The notes under the pieces are model-generated. The model did no database searches and was not told the origin of the DNA. It was given only the letters and a program-made list of their open reading frames with translations. Both the position numbers and the translations under genes were made by a program. Of a stretch of 17,830 bases of DNA, positions 15,201-17,830 are shown piece after piece. Every line of letters starts with the position of its first letter. Position 1 is the stretch's first letter. Source of the DNA: JBDKGH01 sp039798265 (lineage in GTDB: Bacteria > Bacteroidota > Bacteroidia > Flavobacteriales_D > Sanyastnellaceae); contig JBDKGH010000154.1 in NCBI GenBank assembly GCA_039798265.1, positions 1 through 17,830 on the forward strand, in the 5' to 3' direction.

Positions 15201-15878
15201 ACAGTGAACTTTACTAATAACACCCAAGTAGTCGAAGAAACATCTTGCCAAATAGATTGGGGTGACGGAACAAGCACGAACCTTACCGAAACCAGCTTTA
15301 GCTATACCTATTCTGAGGTTCAAACGTATTTTCCTGTTCTTACCTGCACTAATGAGTTCGCTGCTGGCAACGATCAAGAAACAATTACCATACATCCAGT
15401 CCCCAATACAGTGACGGTTATACTTGGTGGCCAGCCTTTCGAAGCCCTTTGTGTTGGCTGCGAAGGAGCAGCTGCTATTCAATGGAATATTCCAGACTAC
15501 TTCGGATCTGAAGTCACTTTTGACAATGTGAATAGCATCATCAGTGACGGCAATGACCAAGGTACCATCACCCTTACCAATGAGTTTGGATGCAGTACCA
15601 CGTCGAATTTCAACTTCATCTATATAGGAGTAGAAGAAAAAAATGGACCGTTAATAGCTGTGCAACCCAATCCTGCAGCCGAACAATTTACAGTAATGCT
15701 TCGCCAAGGCGGTGGTAAAATCGTTGTGCGAGATATCAATGGAAGATTGATAGAAGAGCTCACGAATGTCACCATGCAGAACACGCTTGCATGCGACAAA
15801 TGGCCATCGGGAATATATTCCGTTCAATGGTTAGATGGTGAAAATTTTGGCACGATTAAGGTTATAGTGCAGCATTAA
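12234..15878 (+). CDS. T9SS-exported adhesin-like protein with 13 Cys-containing 24-residue repeats
   Basis: 1214 residues. Signal peptide 1-20 (ending LSAQ). Residues ~25-190 look like a cleaved-adhesin / choice-of-anchor-J jelly roll (AWFITAPINL, VQISIDGGFTWSDI, HWMIDDITVYRPS). An Ig/CARDB-like region follows (~200-340), then a further beta domain (~345-500). Residues 507-818 are 13 tandem 24-mers. Next is a duplicated PKD plus Ig-like module (about 819-965 and 966-1130), each with a CxxCEG motif (C916/C919 and C1073/C1076). The C-terminus (~1140-1214; VQPNPAAEQF, GIYSVQW) is a type A T9SS sorting domain, so the protein should cross the outer membrane and be anchored or released. Start 12234 is set by the promoter and signal peptide. 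Likely role: surface adhesion or matrix; no enzyme motif is seen. Confidence 0.9.
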   Translation: MKRILLAFLVIFMGNTLSAQVLGTTLYNWDFNNGFPTGFQLGSANPIARWEYRGPNTNPNNTVASRGSCGAGTLPIASQTAGNGFVIFDSNYWDNDANPCAASFFGTGQAPAPHNAWFITAPINLANTTGAVLTFQQQIRIYQATTKVQISIDGGFTWSDILTNTAFSSPQAEWKTVNISALAVGQTDVRFKFIFTGTYYHWMIDDITVYRPSVNDLMMSSAAYTQYGNPVLDAFEDLEYDQYPSIMIPPFNFSAKATNVGSAAQTGVNLNVKVFNPLNAQIANQTSGTSSMNPGQISTLNAGGPYTPPALNGDYKIVYSLNQGQTDETPLNNKDTLDFSISPFTYARDEGPMADVFTPAAIYQNQRLEIGNLFQPRSTGLRFPSMSVAVGPGTEPGTVIRGYVYDQNIDTLLAVTAPYTVNLADINQVGEEKLITLYLETPMTLVQDSLLMVMVGNESGDQPLRVCRSGSSPDYTSFVTYPDVNGLFYLLKTPVVRMNIFNVGVIPGCTNSTAMNYNPAATLNDGSCDFPGCTIEGADNYNPSANYDNGTCIYYGCMDPEAFNYFPYATNDDGSCVYAGCTDPDAPNFDPIATVEDGSCIYTGCTNPDAINYDAQANTDDGSCMVPGCMNPEADNYDPDANIDANNCLFYGCTNPLASNYDPQANADNGSCLIFGCTDVLAANYNPNANISDGSCLYPGCTNPIAINFDPGANTDDGSCIILGCIDSEAVNFNPIATTDDGSCIYEGCTDVNASNFDPMASIDDGSCEYLGCTIPSANNYNPYALVDDGSCLFYGCTDITASNYSSVANFNDGSCVYAFAALSANITSGCIPLTVSFHNATDLSLGGYCTFQDDNGYSYTECQTDFDITYEHAGTYTMTYTFLYGGNLTTAEVVVNVYDIPNAASISLDQNLLTCYSCEGNTAEWYYYGNPINPAGGIIYDPYVNNQFQNGWYQIDITSPEGCFVAGEPTYFLQPQLSVDITESCGETTVNFTNNTQVVEETSCQIDWGDGTSTNLTETSFSYTYSEVQTYFPVLTCTNEFAAGNDQETITIHPVPNTVTVILGGQPFEALCVGCEGAAAIQWNIPDYFGSEVTFDNVNSIISDGNDQGTITLTNEFGCSTTSNFNFIYIGVEEKNGPLIAVQPNPAAEQFTVMLRQGGGKIVVRDINGRLIEELTNVTMQNTLACDKWPSGIYSVQWLDGENFGTIKVIVQH
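13752..14687 (+). repeat. Array of 13 x 72-bp coding repeats (24 residues each)
   Basis: Thirteen back-to-back units without any length change span 936 bp. The protein consensus is GCTxPxAxNYxPxA followed by two variable residues and DDGSC, with Cys at unit positions 3 and 22 (26 Cys in total). Unit 6 deviates, ending DANNC instead of DDGSC. The DNA is diverged: almost every unit uses different codons for Gly-Ser-Cys. The array therefore looks old and kept by selection on the protein, not freshly amplified. The Asp/Asn-rich loops ending in DDG recall calcium-binding loops, and the paired Cys suggest one disulfide per unit or between units. Confidence 0.95.
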
Positions 15879-15883
15879 GAGAC

Positions 15884-15898
15884 TTAACGGTACGTTAA
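15884..15898. promoter_or_regulatory. Inverted repeat TTAAC-N5-GTTAA (copy 2)
   Basis: TTAACGGTACGTTAA, 64 nt before the first DUF1573 start. The flanks extend the pairing (GAC...GTC with one bulged A, 15881-15901), so a weak hairpin at the end of the preceding gene is an alternative reading; no T-run follows it. Confidence 0.5.
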
Positions 15899-15962
15899 AG
15901 TCCAACTAAAAAGAAACAAACCAATAGATATTCGTACAACCAAAAAAAAACAACACAATCAA

Positions 15963-16373
15963 ATGAAACAAGTTTTGGCATTTTTCGGATTAGCAGTGTT
16001 ACTCTGCTTCTCTTCTTCAGCATTTGCTCAAGGTGGTAAAGTAAAAATTACGACTGTGGGTTCACCTATGCTTACAGTAAACAAAACAGAACACAATTTC
16101 GGTACGATTAAAAAAGGTTCAGATGCCTCTTGCGTTTTCGAAGTATCTAATACAGGTGATCAACCTTTGATTATCAGCAAATGTCAAGCGTCTTGTGGTT
16201 GTACTACACCTAAATGTGACACCAACCCAATTATGCCTGGTGACAAAACTGAAATTGCTATTAAATACGATAGCAACCGTATGGGTCCATTCACCAAAAC
16301 AGTTACCGTTTCTTGGAACAGTGCTGATGGCTCTACAACTCCATTGACCATTAAAGGAGAAGTAGTAGAATAA
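15963..16373 (+). CDS. DUF1573 exported protein (first of three)
   Basis: 136 residues. Signal peptide 1-23 (ending AFAQ), then one immunoglobulin-like DUF1573 domain: HNFGTIKKG, VFEVSNTGDQPLIISK, the cysteine signature, IMPGDKTEIAIKYD and TVTVSWNS. Cysteines are C57, C74, C78, C80 and C85, the last four as C-x3-C-x-C-x4-C. There is no sorting domain or lipobox, so it is probably periplasmic. The role of DUF1573 is unknown. The ASPM/MSP-like beta-sandwich suggests binding to other proteins, and the clustered Cys suggest a disulfide or metal site. It is transcribed from its own upstream region containing inverted-repeat copy 2; I find no exact TAnnTTTG there. Confidence 0.9.
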   Translation: MKQVLAFFGLAVLLCFSSSAFAQGGKVKITTVGSPMLTVNKTEHNFGTIKKGSDASCVFEVSNTGDQPLIISKCQASCGCTTPKCDTNPIMPGDKTEIAIKYDSNRMGPFTKTVTVSWNSADGSTTPLTIKGEVVE

Positions 16374-16379
16374 TCGCTG

Positions 16380-16394
16380 TTAACGTTTAGTTAA
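16380..16394. promoter_or_regulatory. Inverted repeat TTAAC-N5-GTTAA (copy 3)
   Basis: TTAACGTTTAGTTAA, 68 nt before the second DUF1573 start and 29 nt upstream of its candidate -7 element. It is identical to copy 2 at 12 of 15 positions. It begins just after the preceding gene's stop codon. Confidence 0.5.
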
Positions 16395-16423
16395 GCCCTC
16401 TCCATTCGATGAAGAACGGGCAC

Positions 16424-16431
16424 TAACTTTG
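16424..16431 (+). promoter_or_regulatory. Candidate -7 element (TAACTTTG) of the second DUF1573 gene
   Basis: An exact TAnnTTTG match, identical to the ppk1 candidate, 31 nt before the ATG at 16463. No TTG is present at the 19-nt spacing, so activator dependence is possible. Confidence 0.5.
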
Positions 16432-16462
16432 AAAAACAATCGAAATCGAAATTTCAAAAGCA

Positions 16463-16915
16463 ATGAAAAAAGCTCTTTTATCTTTAGCCTTTGTTCTTGG
16501 CCTTTTCGCCACTTCAATGGCTCAAAACCAAGTACTTTCTGGTCCAGTAATTACATTGGATAAAGAAACTCACGACTATGGAACAATTCCATTCCGTGGC
16601 AATGGTACTTGCGAATTCAAAGTAACCAACACTGGTAACCAACCATTGGTAATCAGCAAGTGTAAAGGTTCTTGCGGTTGCACTGTTCCAACTTGCGACC
16701 AAGCTCCAATTCTTCCAGGTGAAAACACCATCATCACTGTGAAGTATGACACAGCTCGTCCAGGCCCTATCACTAAATCAGTTACGATCAACTCTAACGC
16801 CGTAAACGAACCAGTGAAAGTGGTACGTATCAAGGGTACAGTAGAAAGCGATCCAAATGCACCAGCAACTGGCGGCGCTCCTGTAAACAACAACCCTGGC
16901 GCTCCTCACAACTAA
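16463..16915 (+). CDS. DUF1573 exported protein (second of three)
   Basis: 150 residues, a close paralogue of the preceding gene. Signal peptide 1-21 (ending SMAQ), then HDYGTIPFRGNG, CEFKVTNTGNQPLVISK and the same C-x3-C-x-C-x4-C signature (C67, C71, C73, C78) with C50 equivalent to C57 of its neighbour. It differs by an added Pro/Gly/Asn/Ala-rich tail (DPNAPATGGAPVNNNPGAPH), probably disordered. Codon use looks narrow (for example repeated CCA, ACT, GGT, AAC), which would fit strong expression, though I have not computed it. It is followed after 15 nt by the third paralogue. Confidence 0.9.
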   Translation: MKKALLSLAFVLGLFATSMAQNQVLSGPVITLDKETHDYGTIPFRGNGTCEFKVTNTGNQPLVISKCKGSCGCTVPTCDQAPILPGENTIITVKYDTARPGPITKSVTINSNAVNEPVKVVRIKGTVESDPNAPATGGAPVNNNPGAPHN

Positions 16916-16930
16916 TCTTCCCCGGACCGT

Positions 16931-17302
16931 ATGCGATTGCTACTTGTCCTTGGAATATTGATATTAAACTCCGCTTTTGCCGCTGCGCAAAATGCGGAGT
17001 TTTCTTTTTCCAAGAAAATCCACAAATTTGATCCTACTCCTGAAGGTCAATCCCTCTCCTGTTCGTTTGAGTTTACGAATACGGGCAATGTGCCTTTAAT
17101 CATCACGAACTATGAAGTAGAATGTACGTGTACAAAAGCTACTTATCCCACTCAACCTATTTTACCAGGAGAAAAAGGCACCATTCACGTCACTTTCGAT
17201 ACCAAGGGAAAGATAGGATGGCAGTACCGAAAGGTGCGTTTGATAGCGAATACAAAAGCCGGATTTGACGAAGTTGAGTTCCGTGTTAAGGTAAAGAACT
17301 AA
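16931..17302 (+). CDS. DUF1573 exported protein (third of three, reduced Cys set)
   Basis: 123 residues. Signal peptide 1-20 (ending AAAQ), then a DUF1573-like domain: IHKFDPTPEG, CSFEFTNTGNVPLIITN, ILPGEKGTIHVTFDT. It keeps the C-x-C (C65, C67 in VECTCTKA) and the upstream C44, but lacks the two outer cysteines of its neighbours. Its mature part is also more basic. It starts 15 nt after the second DUF1573 stop with no separate promoter visible, so it is probably co-transcribed. A strong terminator follows. Confidence 0.86.
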   Translation: MRLLLVLGILILNSAFAAAQNAEFSFSKKIHKFDPTPEGQSLSCSFEFTNTGNVPLIITNYEVECTCTKATYPTQPILPGEKGTIHVTFDTKGKIGWQYRKVRLIANTKAGFDEVEFRVKVKN

Positions 17303-17319
17303 TCAATTTTAACCCCAAT

Positions 17320-17356
17320 AAAAAGGGCGTCTCGGCCAAGCCGAGACGCCCTTTTT
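17320..17356. terminator. Bidirectional terminator between convergent genes
   Basis: A perfect 17-bp stem (17320-17336 with 17340-17356) has a 3-nt loop (CAA), T-runs on the plus side and A-runs on the other. It serves the DUF1573 unit on the plus strand and the T9SS-cargo gene on the minus strand. Confidence 0.93.
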
Positions 17357-17375
17357 TTATTCAGTTGAACGAAGA

Positions 17376-17830
17376 TTATTCTACGATCAAACGCTCGGTT
17401 GTTTCACCTTTTTCAGTGATCACACGAACGAGATAGATACCGCTAGTCAATTTAACATCATCGATACGGATGTAATCGCGGTTGATGTTTTGACGAGTGT
17501 ACACAGTGCGACCCATCATATCAGATACGATCACACCTTTGAAAGTGCTCAAAGAACGGATTGCAAACTCACCGTTAGATGGGTTTGGGAACAATTCAAA
17601 GTTCACCACTTCATTCTCTTCTACACCAACATAGCAAGGACCAGCAGGCAAGTTCAAAGCACAAGCCATACGAGGAGCAGCATAGAACTGGATAGAGTCA
17701 ATGTAAGTGCGACCTTTCTCAGCAGACATATCTGCGTTAGTAGCTAAACCAGCAGCGTTGTTTGGGTTAGTAGAAGCCCACCATTCCCATGGAGCTGAGT
17801 CAGCTTCAGAACCTGCAGGGCGAACCAATG
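17376..17830 (-). CDS. T9SS-cargo protein, C-terminal part (5' end outside window)
   Basis: The last ~151 residues of a secreted protein whose reading frame runs off the right edge. The final ~75 residues form a type A T9SS sorting domain: ELFPNPSNGEFAIRSL, VSDMMGRTVY, LTSGIYLVRV, ending in LIVE. Upstream, a short passage (YIDSIQFYAAPRMACALN, then GPCYVGVEE) is the end of an unidentified beta-rich domain with two cysteines. The apparent start near the edge would be a TTG and is only the frame opening. Function of the whole protein cannot be told from this tail. Confidence 0.85.
   Translation of the reverse strand, partial: LVRPAGSEADSAPWEWWASTNPNNAAGLATNADMSAEKGRTYIDSIQFYAAPRMACALNLPAGPCYVGVEENEVVNFELFPNPSNGEFAIRSLSTFKGVIVSDMMGRTVYTRQNINRDYIRIDDVKLTSGIYLVRVITEKGETTERLIVE

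Noticed and set aside
15168..15560. Minus-strand 130-codon open frame inside the adhesin gene
   Set aside because: It is antisense to the PKD modules and has no start context, signal or family resemblance.

Overview
The window looks like chromosome from a Bacteroidota bacterium, most likely the Flavobacteriales side (Crocinitomicaceae or Cryomorphaceae-like). This is judged from content, not a search. The signs are two proteins with type IX secretion (T9SS) C-terminal sorting domains, a TonB-dependent receptor with a carboxypeptidase-D-like N-terminal extension, a short ASKHA-only Ppx next to Ppk1, a multi-PAS soluble histidine kinase, several matches to the Bacteroidota -7 promoter element TAnnTTTG, and starts without clear Shine-Dalgarno sequences. 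No rRNA, tRNA, transposase, integrase or CRISPR array is visible.

Left part (1-3615): the C-terminal end of thiol peroxidase (tpx) and its terminator, a 47-bp palindrome, then two minus-strand genes. These are a membrane-anchored CxxC protein of unknown function and, downstream of it, a TonB-dependent outer-membrane receptor. A hairpin terminator separates them and another follows the receptor.

Middle (3741-11554): ppk1 and ppx overlap by 4 nt and form a polyphosphate synthesis/degradation pair. After a 404-bp gap comes a tightly packed signalling operon: a FIST-domain sensor, a 969-aa cytosolic histidine kinase with a GAF-like and four PAS-like modules, and a single-domain response regulator. 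It resembles the FIST/histidine-kinase pairing of the NosP nitric-oxide sensors, but no DNA-binding or enzymatic output domain is present.

Right part (11657-17830): exported proteins. In order these are an unrecognised 157-aa secreted protein, a 1214-aa T9SS-exported adhesin-like protein carrying 13 exact-length 24-residue Cys-containing repeats, three consecutive DUF1573 proteins, a strong bidirectional terminator, and the 3'-end of a convergent T9SS-cargo gene.

The most notable unexplained signal is a 15-bp inverted repeat, TTAAC-N5-GTTAA. It occurs upstream of three consecutive transcription units for exported proteins (the repeat adhesin and the first two DUF1573 genes), 50-68 nt before each start codon. 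In the first case it overlaps the -33 promoter element. This suggests a shared, unidentified regulator.
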